NCBI RefSeq assembly: GCF_002454115.1 | Contig: NZ_DKIH01000013.1 | Coordinates: forward strand, 195,717 to 259,716 | Length of the DNA stretch: 64,000 nucleotides | Direction: 5' to 3' | Origin: Sphingopyxis sp. UBA6723 | Lineage (GTDB): Bacteria; Pseudomonadota; Alphaproteobacteria; Sphingomonadales; Sphingomonadaceae | In this document: one piece after another, positions 15,408 through 24,712 of the stretch | Position numbering within the stretch: position 1 is the first letter of the stretch | Layout of the letters: each line of letters starts with the position of its first letter | Translations under genes and position numbers: made by a program | The notes under the pieces: generated by a model | The model's database searches: none | What the model was told of the DNA's origin: nothing | What the model saw: only the letters and a program-made list of their open reading frames with translations

Positions 15408-17036
15408 TCATACCAGCTTGGCTTTCCCGCAACGCAGCGCGTTGACCCGCGCATCGGCCTGCCCGACGTGCACGCCAAGCAACCCGGTCAGATCAGCCAG
15501 CACCGTGTCGAGCACCGGCGCTGCGAGCGCCACGGTGTCACCGACAACCGTTCGCAGCGCATTGAGGTTCAGGCCTAGCCCCAGCACGTTCACGCGTAAG
15601 TCCATACGATCCGAAAGCGACTTTGCGGCACCCGCGACCAACCCGGAGCTCGACACGGTCTTGACCCGTCCGTCGTCTATGTCGCTGCGCGAAAAGGGGA
15701 CCTGTTTTTCGTTCAGGTCCGACAGCACCAGTTCGGCTTCAGCATCGACGCTGGCGAGCGGAAGCTTAATCACGCGAGCCGATCGGGGATCGAGCGGGCG
15801 CTGCATGTTCTGAAAATCGGCAGCGTCCACGGTACCGATCGCCAGCATCGCCGGCGAAGTAACGACGGCAAGCGAGACCGCGGCGCTGCTGTTGGGGCCG
15901 CAATCGATGTCGGCAATTCGCGCCGATGCCGATCCCAGTTCGGCCAAGACCGGGATATGGACACTCGCCAGCGGTGTCTGGACCTTGGTGTCGAGTTTCA
16001 GCCGCACCTGTGCGGTGCGCACGATCACGTCGTTGGTGTCCGTCACCGCGATCAATGGCGAATGCGCGGGTGGCTCCCCGATCAACAGCGCGATGTCGAT
16101 TCCCGATCCTCCCGGCAAGTTGCTCGCCACGGCCAGGTCGACCTGACGATTGGCGCTGCCGAGCAGCAGCATTGCGCGCAGCAGGCTGAGCGCGTTGACC
16201 TTGACCGGATTGGCGGGATCGACGCGGATGCTTGACGAGCGCGGCCCCAGATCGATCGCGCGCGAAGGAAACAGGCCGCGCGGCAGGGCGCGATCGGCGA
16301 TATGTTCCAGCGCGCTCGCGGCTTGCCCCTCCGACGAACGCGCCAGCGCCGAAATCACCTGCGGCATCGTCACCTGACTGTCGAGCGTCTGGCCAAAGGT
16401 CAGCACTTCGGCGTCGATTTCGGTTCGCAGCGCGTCAGAAAACGCCAGCAGATCGATGTCTGTGCTGGCCAGCGCGTTATAGTCCATCACCGAGAGATTG
16501 ATGTGGCTGCCCGTCAATCCCGACAGAAGCGCATTGGGCAGGCCGCCATTAACCGCCGCAACCCGCGAACCGAGCGAAAAGGCGGCATAGCCACGCCGCG
16601 CTCCGGTCGCGGTGGCTTGGATGATGCTTTCGCTGCTGCCCGTCAAAAAGCGCCCGAAATAGAGGGGACGGTCGCGGGTCAGGACGATCCGCACCGCATT
16701 GGCCGAAGCGCCGCCCGCGGCAAATCGCTGTTCGGCCGCAATCGCGGCGTCGGGGGTGTAGGTACCCGTCGTCAGCGCCGCAATGCGGATGCCGCAATCG
16801 CAGTTCGCCGCGATGATCCGCTGCGCCGCTGCCTGCTCTTCGCCCGGTCGGCCCGCCGCCGCCATCGCCGCGGCATCGGCGATCCCCTGCAGTTTGCGGC
16901 GGTCGAGATAGAGCGAGCCGACATCGACCGCGAGCGCCGCGGCGCCGATCAGCATCGTCATGGCGAACGCCGTCGCAATGCTGATCCCCGCCCGGTGATC
17001 TTTGGCAATGGCGCGAAGGATTTCCAGCAGCGCCAT
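15408..17036 (-). CDS. TadG-like pilus assembly/secretion-associated protein
   Basis: A 542-residue protein with a Tad-type N-terminus: a short basic stretch, then a hydrophobic segment (ATAFAMTMLIGAAALAVDVG, about residues 21-40) and SLYLDRRKLQGIADAAAMAA, the hallmark of TadG/TadE-like pseudopilins. The long remainder is predicted to be periplasmic or exported. It has no clear von Willebrand factor motif that I can see. The gene starts two bases after the tadE-like stop, so the two form an operon. The rest of a tad locus (tadA, tadB, tadC, rcpA) is not in the window, so its machinery must be elsewhere. Confidence 0.82.
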   Translation of the reverse strand: MALLEILRAIAKDHRAGISIATAFAMTMLIGAAALAVDVGSLYLDRRKLQGIADAAAMAAAGRPGEEQAAAQRIIAANCDCGIRIAALTTGTYTPDAAIAAEQRFAAGGASANAVRIVLTRDRPLYFGRFLTGSSESIIQATATGARRGYAAFSLGSRVAAVNGGLPNALLSGLTGSHINLSVMDYNALASTDIDLLAFSDALRTEIDAEVLTFGQTLDSQVTMPQVISALARSSEGQAASALEHIADRALPRGLFPSRAIDLGPRSSSIRVDPANPVKVNALSLLRAMLLLGSANRQVDLAVASNLPGGSGIDIALLIGEPPAHSPLIAVTDTNDVIVRTAQVRLKLDTKVQTPLASVHIPVLAELGSASARIADIDCGPNSSAAVSLAVVTSPAMLAIGTVDAADFQNMQRPLDPRSARVIKLPLASVDAEAELVLSDLNEKQVPFSRSDIDDGRVKTVSSSGLVAGAAKSLSDRMDLRVNVLGLGLNLNALRTVVGDTVALAAPVLDTVLADLTGLLGVHVGQADARVNALRCGKAKLV

Positions 17037-17038
17037 GA

Positions 17039-17473
17039 TCAGTCCACCGGCAATTCAAAGGTCGCGCGCGAACGAATGACATAGGTGGGCGACGGGATCA
17101 GCGACGAGCGCAGAAAACTCTCCTCCGGGGCGGTATAGGTCACCACGACGGTGATTGCCTCGCTCGTTTCGGACACCGCCACGCTGTGCGCTCCGCTCAC
17201 CGCTTGCAGGCTGCGCCCGACCGCTCGCGTGGCAACTGCCCGGCGGTCGGCCGCGTCGAGCCCGACGATGGCGGCGCGGGCGCCATCGTTCGCCGCCTGC
17301 TGGACGCTGTGCGCCAGCATGAAATACTGACCGTAAACAAGCACCCCCATCAACAGCGCGAGGAGCAGCGGCAGCACCAGCGCCATTTCGACAATAGCGG
17401 CACCGCGCTCTTCATCGACCAAAGGGCGTGCGGGTTTGCGGGCATTCCGCGGCAAGCGAAGGGAAGCTGTCAT
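17039..17473 (-). CDS. TadE/TadG family pseudopilin-like protein
   Basis: Small (144 aa) membrane protein with the TadE signature: RGAAIVEMALVLPLLLALLM, where the Glu after the prepilin-type cleavage context and the following hydrophobic helix are typical, then YGQYFMLAHSVQQAANDGAR. It probably contributes to Flp/Tad pili or a related secretion apparatus. ATG 17473 is used; ATG 17485 is an equally weak alternative, since neither has a clear Shine-Dalgarno sequence. The downstream tadG-like gene follows after two bases. Confidence 0.83.
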   Translation of the reverse strand: MTASLRLPRNARKPARPLVDEERGAAIVEMALVLPLLLALLMGVLVYGQYFMLAHSVQQAANDGARAAIVGLDAADRRAVATRAVGRSLQAVSGAHSVAVSETSEAITVVVTYTAPEESFLRSSLIPSPTYVIRSRATFELPVD

Positions 17474-17653
17474 GCCGCGCAGCATGTGGTCGCCGGAGTA
17501 AAAACGGCGTCGAAAGAGCCCGACGCCGTTTTTGCGCAATTTGCTAATTTTTCCGGCGTCGCGCGAAACCGATATGCCAACGATTCCGGGCAACCCGACG
17601 CTTTGCTTACAAAATGCTAATCGCGCCCAAAGCTGGCGCTGCGCAGAATATGT

Positions 17654-18529
17654 CTATTCAGCCGCCTCCAGCTTGTCCTGCGTTCGCAGGTCAAAGTCCG
17701 ACGCATCATGCCGTTCGCGCAGCTGACTCGCCGGGTCGCCGGTCACCCGGTTGACCATCCGCCCGCGCTTCACCGAGGGACGGGTCGCAAGCTGATCAGT
17801 CCAGCGCTGGACGTTTTTATAGTCCTGCACCTGCAGGAACTCGCCCGCATCATACACCAAACCCTTGGCGAGCGCGCCGTACCACGGCCAGATCGCCATG
17901 TCGGCGATCGTGTAGTCGGCGCCCGCGATATATTCGCTTTCCGCCAGCCGCCGATCGAGGACATCCATCTGGCGCTTCACCTCCATCGCATATCGATTGA
18001 TCGGATATTCCTGCTTGGTCGGCGCATAGGCATAGAAGTGGCCGAAGCCGCCGCCGAGGAAGGGGGCGCTGCCCATCTGCCACATCAGCCACGACAGCGT
18101 CTCCGCGCGCTTTGCCGTCTCGGTCGGCAGGAAGGCGCCGAATTTTTCGGCAAGGTGGATCAGGATCGCGCCCGATTCGAACACCCGGATCGGCTCGGCA
18201 TCGCTGCGATCGACGAGGACCGGAATCTTGCTGTTCGGATTGGCCGCGACATAGCCGCTGGAGAATTGATCGCCCTCACCGATATTGATCAGCCACGCGT
18301 CATATTCGGCGCCGCTATGTCCTGCCGCGAGCAGTTCCTCCAGCATCACCGTGACCTTCACGCCATTGGGCGTGCCGAGCGAATAGAGCTGGAGCGGATG
18401 CTGGCCGACCGGCAGATCCTTGTCGTGCGTCGGTCCGGCAATCGGGCGATTGATATTGGCAAAGCGTCCGCCGCTGTCCTTGTCCCAGGTCCAGACCTTT
18501 GGCGGCACATATTCGGCTTGATCGCTCAT
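17654..18529 (-). CDS. yghU: Glutathione-dependent disulfide-bond oxidoreductase (YghU-like GST)
   Basis: Nu-class glutathione transferase homologue (291 aa) with disulfide-bond reductase or peroxidase activity in the E. coli family member. The sequence has the long YghU N-terminal extension (YVPPKVWTWDKDSGG, RPIAGPTHDKDLPVG) before the thioredoxin fold, the active-site stretch LYSLGTPNGVKVTVMLEEL, NSKIPVLVD and FESGAILIHLAEKFG. The C-terminal all-helical domain contains YTIADMAIWPWYG. The gene has a clear upstream GGAG. It stands alone between the pilus genes and a CoA-transferase. The assignment at subfamily level is good. Confidence 0.93.
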   Translation of the reverse strand: MSDQAEYVPPKVWTWDKDSGGRFANINRPIAGPTHDKDLPVGQHPLQLYSLGTPNGVKVTVMLEELLAAGHSGAEYDAWLINIGEGDQFSSGYVAANPNSKIPVLVDRSDAEPIRVFESGAILIHLAEKFGAFLPTETAKRAETLSWLMWQMGSAPFLGGGFGHFYAYAPTKQEYPINRYAMEVKRQMDVLDRRLAESEYIAGADYTIADMAIWPWYGALAKGLVYDAGEFLQVQDYKNVQRWTDQLATRPSVKRGRMVNRVTGDPASQLRERHDASDFDLRTQDKLEAAE

Positions 18530-18619
18530 CTCGACACTCCTGGCTTGTTTGGGGGGCAGGTGAATTTCGTACTGATCGGTATTTAAGATGTCAGGGCGCC
18601 ACCGTCCACCCCATGCGGC

Positions 18620-19798
18620 TCAAATAATCCTTGCCGCGCGCAAAGCCGAAATCTCTTCGGCGTCATAGCCAAGTTCGGCCAGGATTGCGTCGCTATGCTC
18701 GCCAAGCTGCGGTGCTCGTTCGGACGCGACCTTGGCGATCTCGGACAATCGGATCGGAGCCCGGATGACGGGCGCCTCGGTCGTAGTTCCCGGATAGATG
18801 GCGGGCTCGACCAGCCCCATCGCGGCCACCTGCGGCTGCGCCAGCGCCTCGTCCGCGCGCAGCACGGGCGCGGCGGGAACGCGCGCCGCGCCCAATTCGG
18901 TAATCGCATCGGCGCTGCTGCGTTCGCTGCACCAGTTCTGCATGATGACGCTCAGCGCCGTACCGTTGTCGCCGCGCAAAATGTCGCTGGCATAGAGCGG
19001 GTCATCGACCAGTTCGGGTCGCCCGACCAGATTGGCCCAGCGTGCAAAGATGCCGCCGCCGACGATCTGGGTCACGATCCACCCGTCGCGGGTGCGGAAG
19101 ATGTCGGTGGGTGCCGAGCTGTAACTGCGATTGCCAATCGGTTGGCGCTCTATGCCGTTAAGCGCGTGATCGATCGTCAATGCGTTGGAAAAGGCGAGCG
19201 CGGTGCCGAGCAGTGATCCCGAAACACTTTGCCCCCTCCCCGTTATCTCGCGCTCGCGCAGCGCCAGCATTACGCCGAAGGCGGTGTGCAGCGCGGTACC
19301 GAAATCGACATAATTGACCTGCGCGCGATACGGCTGATCGGGCGTCCCTGTCAGATGCACCGCGCCCGACATCGCCTGTCCGACCGCATCGAAGCCGACG
19401 TTTTGCGCCAGCGGTCCCTCGCTGCCAAACGCCGAAGCGGTGGCCAGGATGATGCGCGGATTGATTGCCGACAGGCTGGCATAATCCAGCCCCAATTTGG
19501 TCAGCGTATCGTGCGGCAGATTGGCGACGACGACATCGGCCGTTTCGACCAGCCGCCGCACAATCTCGCGGCCTTCGGGGCTGCCCGGTTTCAATGTCAG
19601 GCAACGCTTGCCCCGGTTCATCTGCATGAACATCGCGCCCGATCCATCGTCGGCGACCGGTACCGTATAGCGATCGTCATTGCCGCCCGGCGCTTCGATG
19701 CGGATGACGTCGGCGCCATAATCGCCGAGTAGTGCGGCGCAATAGGGTCCGGCGATATAGCGCCCGAAATCGAGGACTCGTATTCCCTTCAGCGGCAC
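18620..19798 (-). CDS. CaiB/BaiF family (class III) CoA-transferase
   Basis: Transfers CoA between an acyl-CoA and a free carboxylic acid through aspartyl intermediates. The 392-residue product begins with the family signature LKGIRVLDFGRYIAGPYCAALLGDYGADVIRIE. It has NRGKRCLTL, and Asp165 in NYVDFGTALH corresponds by position to the catalytic Asp of formyl-CoA transferase. The start is GTG 19798, supported by GGGGAGAGCAAGG just upstream. It is divergent from the amidohydrolase gene. With acyl-CoA dehydrogenases elsewhere in the window it fits carboxylic acid catabolism, but the substrate is not identifiable. Confidence 0.93.
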   Translation of the reverse strand: MPLKGIRVLDFGRYIAGPYCAALLGDYGADVIRIEAPGGNDDRYTVPVADDGSGAMFMQMNRGKRCLTLKPGSPEGREIVRRLVETADVVVANLPHDTLTKLGLDYASLSAINPRIILATASAFGSEGPLAQNVGFDAVGQAMSGAVHLTGTPDQPYRAQVNYVDFGTALHTAFGVMLALREREITGRGQSVSGSLLGTALAFSNALTIDHALNGIERQPIGNRSYSSAPTDIFRTRDGWIVTQIVGGGIFARWANLVGRPELVDDPLYASDILRGDNGTALSVIMQNWCSERSSADAITELGAARVPAAPVLRADEALAQPQVAAMGLVEPAIYPGTTTEAPVIRAPIRLSEIAKVASERAPQLGEHSDAILAELGYDAEEISALRAARII

Positions 19799-19938
19799 GC
19801 CTTGCTCTCCCCGACCTGGTCTTTCGACCGCGCTAGCAGTCGCTCGTCGACGCTGCCAGTTCTTCGTCGAAACCTGTCGCTTGCATGTTCGTTACAGGGT
19901 CATATGGTCGGCAGATAATTTCAAACGGGGATAACATC

Positions 19939-22900
19939 ATGGCGCGCTTCGCTCTCGCCCTTGCGGCGACTTTGGCTTGTTCGACTTCGGTTTTTGCACA
20001 GCAGGCAGCGCCTGCGCCCGCCGCCGATGCGAAGGCCGATAAATGGGACGTCAATGCGCCGCCGGGGATGGCGACGCGCAAGGTGCCGATTGCGGTCGAT
20101 GAAGGCAGCTGGATGAACATCGACGTCGCGCCCGACGGCCGCACCATCGCGTTCGATCTGCTCGGTGATATTTATACAATGCCAATCGAAGGCGGCACCC
20201 CGACCCGGATCGCCGAAGGGCTGGCGTTCGAGCATCAGCCGCGCTTTTCGCCCGACGGCAATCGTGTCGCCTTTGTTTCGGACGCAGGCGGCGGCGACAA
20301 TATCTGGCTGATGAACCGTGACGGCAGCGGCAAGGTGCAACTGAGCAAGGAAGATTTCCGCCTGCTCAACCAGCCGAGCTGGAGCCCCGACGGCCAGTTC
20401 ATCGTCGCCAAGAAACATTTCACCACCGGCCGCTCGCTCGGCACCGGCGAGGTGTGGATGTATCATGTGTCAGGCGGCGCGGGTGTGCCGCTGGTCAAGA
20501 AACCCAATGATCGTCATCAGAAAGAACTCGGCGAGCCGATCTTTGCTGCCGACGGCAAGAGCGTGTTCTACACGCGCAACGTCACCCCCGGCCCCATCTT
20601 TGAATATGCGCAGGACAGCAACACCGATCTGTTCCACATTGAACGCTATAATCTGCAGGAGGCAAAGGTCAGCACGGCGGCGTCGGGCGCGGGCGGCGCA
20701 GTTCGCCCCACCCCCTCACCCGACGGCAAATATCTGGCGTTCGTGCGCCGCGAGGCGACGCAGTCGAAACTGTATGTCAAAGACCTCGCGTCGGGCACCG
20801 AGCGCAAGGTGTATGACGCGCTCGACCAGGATGTGCAGGAAACCTGGGCGGTCACCGGCGTCTATCCCAACATGGCGTGGACCCCGGACAGTCGCGACAT
20901 TCTGTTCTGGGCGGGCGGCAAGCTGCGCCGCGTGAGCGGTCAGGGCGGCGAGGCGCGCGTCATTCCGTTCAGCATCAACGACGACCGCGTGATCATCGAC
21001 GCCACTCATCCCGTGGTCGAGGTCGCCCCCGACAGCTTCACGACGCAAATGCCGCGCTGGGCCGAAGTGTCGCCCGACGGGCGCAGTGTCGTCTTTGAAA
21101 CGCTCGGCAAGCTTTATGTGCAGCCCGCCAGCGGCGGCACCGCGCGTCGGCTGACTGCCGCGAAGGACGATGCGATGGAGGCGTGGCCGAGCTGGTCGCG
21201 CGATGGCAAGTCGCTGGTCTTTGTACGCTGGACCGACACCGGCATGGGGGAAATTCACACCATCGGTGCGGGCGGCGGAGTGTCGCGCAAGGTGACGAGC
21301 GTCCCCAGCCTCTATGCCGAACCGCGCTTCTCACCCGACGGCAAGACGATCGTTTTCGAACGGCGTCGCGGCGGTGGGCTCACGTCGGCGCGCTGGAGCG
21401 AAGATCCCGGCGTCTATCGCATCGCTGCAACCGGCGGTACCGCAGAGCGGGTGAGCGCCGACGGTGCCAAGCCGCAATTTGGCGCGACCAGCGACCGCAT
21501 CTTCATGGTCACTGCGGGCGACGGCAAGAGCCAGCTGGTCAGCACCGATTTGAGCGGCCAGGACAAGCGCACCCACGCCAATGGCGAACTGGTCAGCGAT
21601 TATGAGATTTCACCCGACGGGCGCACGTTGGCGTTCCGCCAGAATTACGACGCCTATGTGACGCCGCTGATGCCCGGCGGGCAGGATATCGCGCTTGGCA
21701 CCAAAAGCGGCGCACTGCCGGTCACGCGCGTCAGCGGCAGCGGGGCTGAATATATTCACTGGTCGGACGGCGGTCGCCGCCTCCACTGGAGCCGCGGCGC
21801 GACGCTCTTTAGCGCCGATCTCGCCAGGCTGTTCACCAACGCGCCCGCCGACGACAAGGCGCCCAAATTCTCGCCCCCGACCGATGGCGTCTCGCTCGCG
21901 ATGACGCAGGCGGCGGCCAAGCGGCGCGGCACCGTCGTCATCACCGGGGCGCGGATCGTCACCATGGCGGGCGCCGACGGCGGTATCATTGACGATGGCG
22001 CGATCGTCATCGAAGGCGACCGCATCACCGCGGTCGGGCCGCTGGCGTCGATCACTATCCCGGCGGGCGCCGTTACCGTCGATGCGGTCGGCAAAACGAT
22101 CGTCCCCGGCTTCGTCGACGCCCATGCACACGGACCCCACGGCGACGACGAATTGATCCCCCAGCAAAACTGGTCCGAAATCGCTAACCTCGCCATGGGG
22201 ACCACGACCAGCCACAACCCGTCATCGCGCGCGTCCGAAATCTTCGTCTCGTCCGAAATGCAGCGCGCCGGACTGATCCTGGCGCCGCGCATCTTTTCGA
22301 CCGGCGAGATCATCTATGGCGCGAAGGCAGCAGGCGTTTATGCCGAGATCAACAGCTATGACGACGCGCTCGCCCATATCCGCCGCCTGAAAGCGCAGGG
22401 CGCGCACAGCGTCAAAAACTATAACCAGCCACGCCGCGATCAGCGCCAGATGGTCGTCAAGGCGGCCCAAGCCGAGAACTTGCTCGTCGTGCCCGAGGGC
22501 GGCTCGCTCTACACGATGGACGTGTCGCTGATCCAGGACGGCAATTCGACCGTCGAGCACAACATCCCGCTCCACACCTTCTACAAGGACCTGGTCCAGC
22601 TGTGGGGGCAGACGCAGGTCGATTACACCCCGACGCTGGTCGTCACCTATGGCGGCCCGGCGGGTGATCCTTATTGGCGTGCCCACACCAATGTGTGGGA
22701 GCATCCGATCCTGACCAAACATATCCCGCCTGCGCAGCTGGCGGCCAACAACAAGCGTCGCACGATCGCGCCCGAGGGCGATTATGTCGACGATGATTCG
22801 GCGCGCGAGGCGGGCAAGATTGCCGCGGCCGGTCGGATGGTGTCGATCGGCGCCCACGGCCAGCAATCGGGCCTCGGCGCACATTGGGAAATCTGGTCGT

Positions 22901-23178
22901 TCGTGCGCGGCGGTTGGAGCAATATCGACGCGCTGCGTGCCGCAACGATCATGCCTGCGACCTCGTTGGGCTATGGCAAAGACGTCGGCTCGCTCGAAGC
23001 GGGCAAACTCGCCGACCTGCTGATCCTCGACGCCGATCCGACGCAGGACATCCGCAACACCGAACGCATCCATCGCGTCATGCTTGGTGGGCGGCTCTAC
23101 GATCCGCTGACGATGAACGAGGTGACGACAGGCAACCGCAAGCGCGCTGCCTATTGGTGGGAAGCGGAAAAGCCATAA
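19939..23178 (+). CDS. TolB-like beta-propeller/amidohydrolase fusion protein
   Basis: Secreted or periplasmic enzyme (1079 aa). A signal peptide (MARFALALAATLACSTSVFA) is followed by many WD40-like PD40 repeats (FSPDGNRVAFVSDAGG, WSPDGQFIV, FSPDGKTIVFERRR), i.e. a TolB-type propeller over roughly residues 60-640. The C-terminal metal-dependent amidohydrolase has GKTIVPGFVDAHAHGPHGD, with the HxH pair at His729 and His731, later VEHNIP and IGAHGQQSG, and the terminal LEAGKLADLLILDADP. It is probably a peptidase or imidase acting on small amides. ATG 19939 is chosen from the signal peptide. It is transcribed alone and is divergent from the CoA-transferase. Confidence 0.93.
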   Translation: MARFALALAATLACSTSVFAQQAAPAPAADAKADKWDVNAPPGMATRKVPIAVDEGSWMNIDVAPDGRTIAFDLLGDIYTMPIEGGTPTRIAEGLAFEHQPRFSPDGNRVAFVSDAGGGDNIWLMNRDGSGKVQLSKEDFRLLNQPSWSPDGQFIVAKKHFTTGRSLGTGEVWMYHVSGGAGVPLVKKPNDRHQKELGEPIFAADGKSVFYTRNVTPGPIFEYAQDSNTDLFHIERYNLQEAKVSTAASGAGGAVRPTPSPDGKYLAFVRREATQSKLYVKDLASGTERKVYDALDQDVQETWAVTGVYPNMAWTPDSRDILFWAGGKLRRVSGQGGEARVIPFSINDDRVIIDATHPVVEVAPDSFTTQMPRWAEVSPDGRSVVFETLGKLYVQPASGGTARRLTAAKDDAMEAWPSWSRDGKSLVFVRWTDTGMGEIHTIGAGGGVSRKVTSVPSLYAEPRFSPDGKTIVFERRRGGGLTSARWSEDPGVYRIAATGGTAERVSADGAKPQFGATSDRIFMVTAGDGKSQLVSTDLSGQDKRTHANGELVSDYEISPDGRTLAFRQNYDAYVTPLMPGGQDIALGTKSGALPVTRVSGSGAEYIHWSDGGRRLHWSRGATLFSADLARLFTNAPADDKAPKFSPPTDGVSLAMTQAAAKRRGTVVITGARIVTMAGADGGIIDDGAIVIEGDRITAVGPLASITIPAGAVTVDAVGKTIVPGFVDAHAHGPHGDDELIPQQNWSEIANLAMGTTTSHNPSSRASEIFVSSEMQRAGLILAPRIFSTGEIIYGAKAAGVYAEINSYDDALAHIRRLKAQGAHSVKNYNQPRRDQRQMVVKAAQAENLLVVPEGGSLYTMDVSLIQDGNSTVEHNIPLHTFYKDLVQLWGQTQVDYTPTLVVTYGGPAGDPYWRAHTNVWEHPILTKHIPPAQLAANNKRRTIAPEGDYVDDDSAREAGKIAAAGRMVSIGAHGQQSGLGAHWEIWSFVRGGWSNIDALRAATIMPATSLGYGKDVGSLEAGKLADLLILDADPTQDIRNTERIHRVMLGGRLYDPLTMNEVTTGNRKRAAYWWEAEKP

Positions 23179-23188
23179 CCCATTGTCT

Positions 23189-23264
23189 GTCACCCTGGCG
23201 TAGGCCGGGGTCTCGCCGTTGCGTCATGAAGCGACGTAGAGATCCCGGCAGACGCCGGGATGAC
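23189..23264. repeat. Intergenic palindromic (REP-like) repeat
   Basis: GTCACCCTGGCGTAGGCCGG on the left (23189 on) pairs with GGCAGACGCCGGGATGAC on the right (ending 23264), leaving a short loop. The same family occurs at 54265-54335. It lies directly after the amidohydrolase stop and may help termination. Confidence 0.75.
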
Positions 23265-23295
23265 GCAATTCTGAGAAGGTTTGTGACGAGAGGGT

Positions 23296-23324
23296 TGCAA
23301 CTCGTACGGACCGCCGCTAGGGGC
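23296..23324 (+). promoter_or_regulatory. Possible promoter of tRNA-Ser(CGA)
   Basis: TTGCAA (23296-23301) and TAGGGG (23319-23324) are spaced by 17 bases, ending 15 bases before the tRNA. The -10 box is a poor match, so this is tentative. Confidence 0.3.
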
Positions 23325-23339
23325 GTCTCCTCTCAGCGA

Positions 23340-23429
23340 GGAGAGTTGGCTGAGTGGTCGAAAGCGTCGCACTCGAAATGCGAAGTGCCGGCAACGGTAC
23401 CGAGGGTTCGAATCCCTCACTCTCCTCCA
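23340..23429 (+). tRNA. tRNA-Ser(CGA), with encoded CCA
   Basis: GGAGAGT (23340-23346) pairs with ACTCTCC (23419-23425), and CCA is encoded at 23427-23429. The anticodon loop CTCGAAA gives CGA. A long variable arm (GTGCCGGCAACGGTAC) and the GGTTCGAATCC T-loop support class II tRNA-Ser. The discriminator at 23426 is T, whereas serine tRNAs usually have G. Confidence 0.96.
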
Positions 23430-23508
23430 TTTTACCCCTGATCTGACCACCACTCGACCATCACGAGGGCAACCGCCCCGGCCCTACCGCCTGGACGGCT
23501 GATCCTCC

Positions 23509-24144
23509 TTAAATGCTGATGCCGGGCAGCGACGGTGCTGTTAGCGAGGCGACGATCGCGCCGACGATCAGGAACAGCACGATCGCGACGATGATCACGA
23601 CCACGGTGTAGCCTAGCGCCTTGTCCTGCGGCACTTTCATGAGGATCGGCAGTCCCAGAAAGAGCAGATAGAGGCTGTAAAGGCCAAGCAGCCCCAGAAT
23701 GGCGAGCGCCGGGATCAGGCCGAATATGCCGGCAAGCCAACCGGCCGTCGCCGAATAGGCGGCGACTTTCAGCGCCTGAATCTGGTTCTTTTGGCCCCCG
23801 AAATTCGGCGCCAGCCCATCAATCACCAGCGAAAGCGCAAAGACCGTCGCCAGCGCCAACCCATAGGAGAGTATCGCCGATACCAGCGCGGTGCCGATCG
23901 GCGGGTGGAAATTGATGCCAAAGGCGCCGTAACCAAAAACTTGGCCACCGATGAACTGCGCGATTGGCCCGATCGCGGCCAGCACCAGCACGTAGGGCAT
24001 ATAGATCGATTGGGTCGTCGCGGGTTCAGCGTCGATTGCGACCCACGTTTCTTTGGGTTTGAGGATGATATTCTTAGCCCGCTCGATAATGCCCGATGCG
24101 GGGCTAGGCGGAGGCGTCGGGTTGCTCGTTGGTAAGTCGCTCAT
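23509..24144 (-). CDS. YIP1 family integral membrane protein
   Basis: A 211-residue protein with a short proline-rich cytoplasmic N-terminus (SNPTPPPSPASG), then IIERAKNIILKPKETWVAI and about five transmembrane helices (starting MPYVLVLAAIGPIAQFI and ending VVVIIVAIVLFLIVGAIVAS). The layout matches the bacterial YIP1/DUF1282 family, whose function is unknown. ATG 24144 has AGGGAAAGG upstream. It stands alone between tRNA-Ser and hspQ and is divergent from hspQ. Confidence 0.85.
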   Translation of the reverse strand: MSDLPTSNPTPPPSPASGIIERAKNIILKPKETWVAIDAEPATTQSIYMPYVLVLAAIGPIAQFIGGQVFGYGAFGINFHPPIGTALVSAILSYGLALATVFALSLVIDGLAPNFGGQKNQIQALKVAAYSATAGWLAGIFGLIPALAILGLLGLYSLYLLFLGLPILMKVPQDKALGYTVVVIIVAIVLFLIVGAIVASLTAPSLPGISI

Positions 24145-24331
24145 GCTATGCCTTTCCCTGTTGCAATCAACACGGCCCGCAATCCAGCCTGGTACACCGG
24201 CGGCCGAGCAGGCAAGGTAGCTCGGCGTGCGTCATCGTCTGTAACGCCTATCACAGCCGGGATTCGACCCACCGGCGGGCAGCCGAGTGTAACAGGGTTG
24301 AAACAACAGGGAATAGCCATAGATTAGGATC

Positions 24332-24706
24332 ATGATGTCCGAATCCCCCTCCGCGCGGCGCGCGAGCGTCACCGCACCGCTGATCGGCGCCGCCACTTTT
24401 GCGCCAGGCGACATCGTGCGCCATCGCATGTTCGATTTTCGCGGCGTGGTGTTCGACATCGACCCGGTCTTTGCCAACAGCGACGAATGGTATGAAGCGA
24501 TACCGGAGGAAATCCGTCCGGCGAAAGAACAGCCCTACTACCATCTGCTCGCCGAAAACGGCGGTTCATCCTACATCGCCTATGTCAGCCAGCAGAATCT
24601 GGTGCCCGATGCCGAAGGCGGGCCGATCGACCATCCGCAGATTGAAGCGATGTTCGAAGGGCTCAACGACGGCCGCTACCGCGTCCGCGCCATCCATCGC
24701 CACTGA
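24332..24706 (+). CDS. hspQ: Heat shock protein HspQ
   Basis: Small (124 aa) protein of the YccV-like hemimethylated-DNA-binding fold. In E. coli, HspQ modulates Lon-dependent proteolysis and DnaA stability. Diagnostic segments are FAPGDIVRHRMFDFRGVVFD, EEIRPAKEQPYYHLLAE and SYIAYVSQQNLVPD. The N-terminus is about 20 residues longer than the E. coli protein and low in complexity. Two ATG codons are adjacent, and GGATC sits just before them; either may be used. It is convergent with the ABC permease gene six bases away. No heat-shock promoter is obvious upstream. Confidence 0.92.
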   Translation: MMSESPSARRASVTAPLIGAATFAPGDIVRHRMFDFRGVVFDIDPVFANSDEWYEAIPEEIRPAKEQPYYHLLAENGGSSYIAYVSQQNLVPDAEGGPIDHPQIEAMFEGLNDGRYRVRAIHRH

Positions 24707-24712
24707 GTTCGG

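Noticed and set aside
15312..17653. A toxin gene paired with the Phd-like domain
   Set aside because: Both neighbouring frames are pilus proteins or a glutathione transferase; no Doc, YoeB or similar motif was found.
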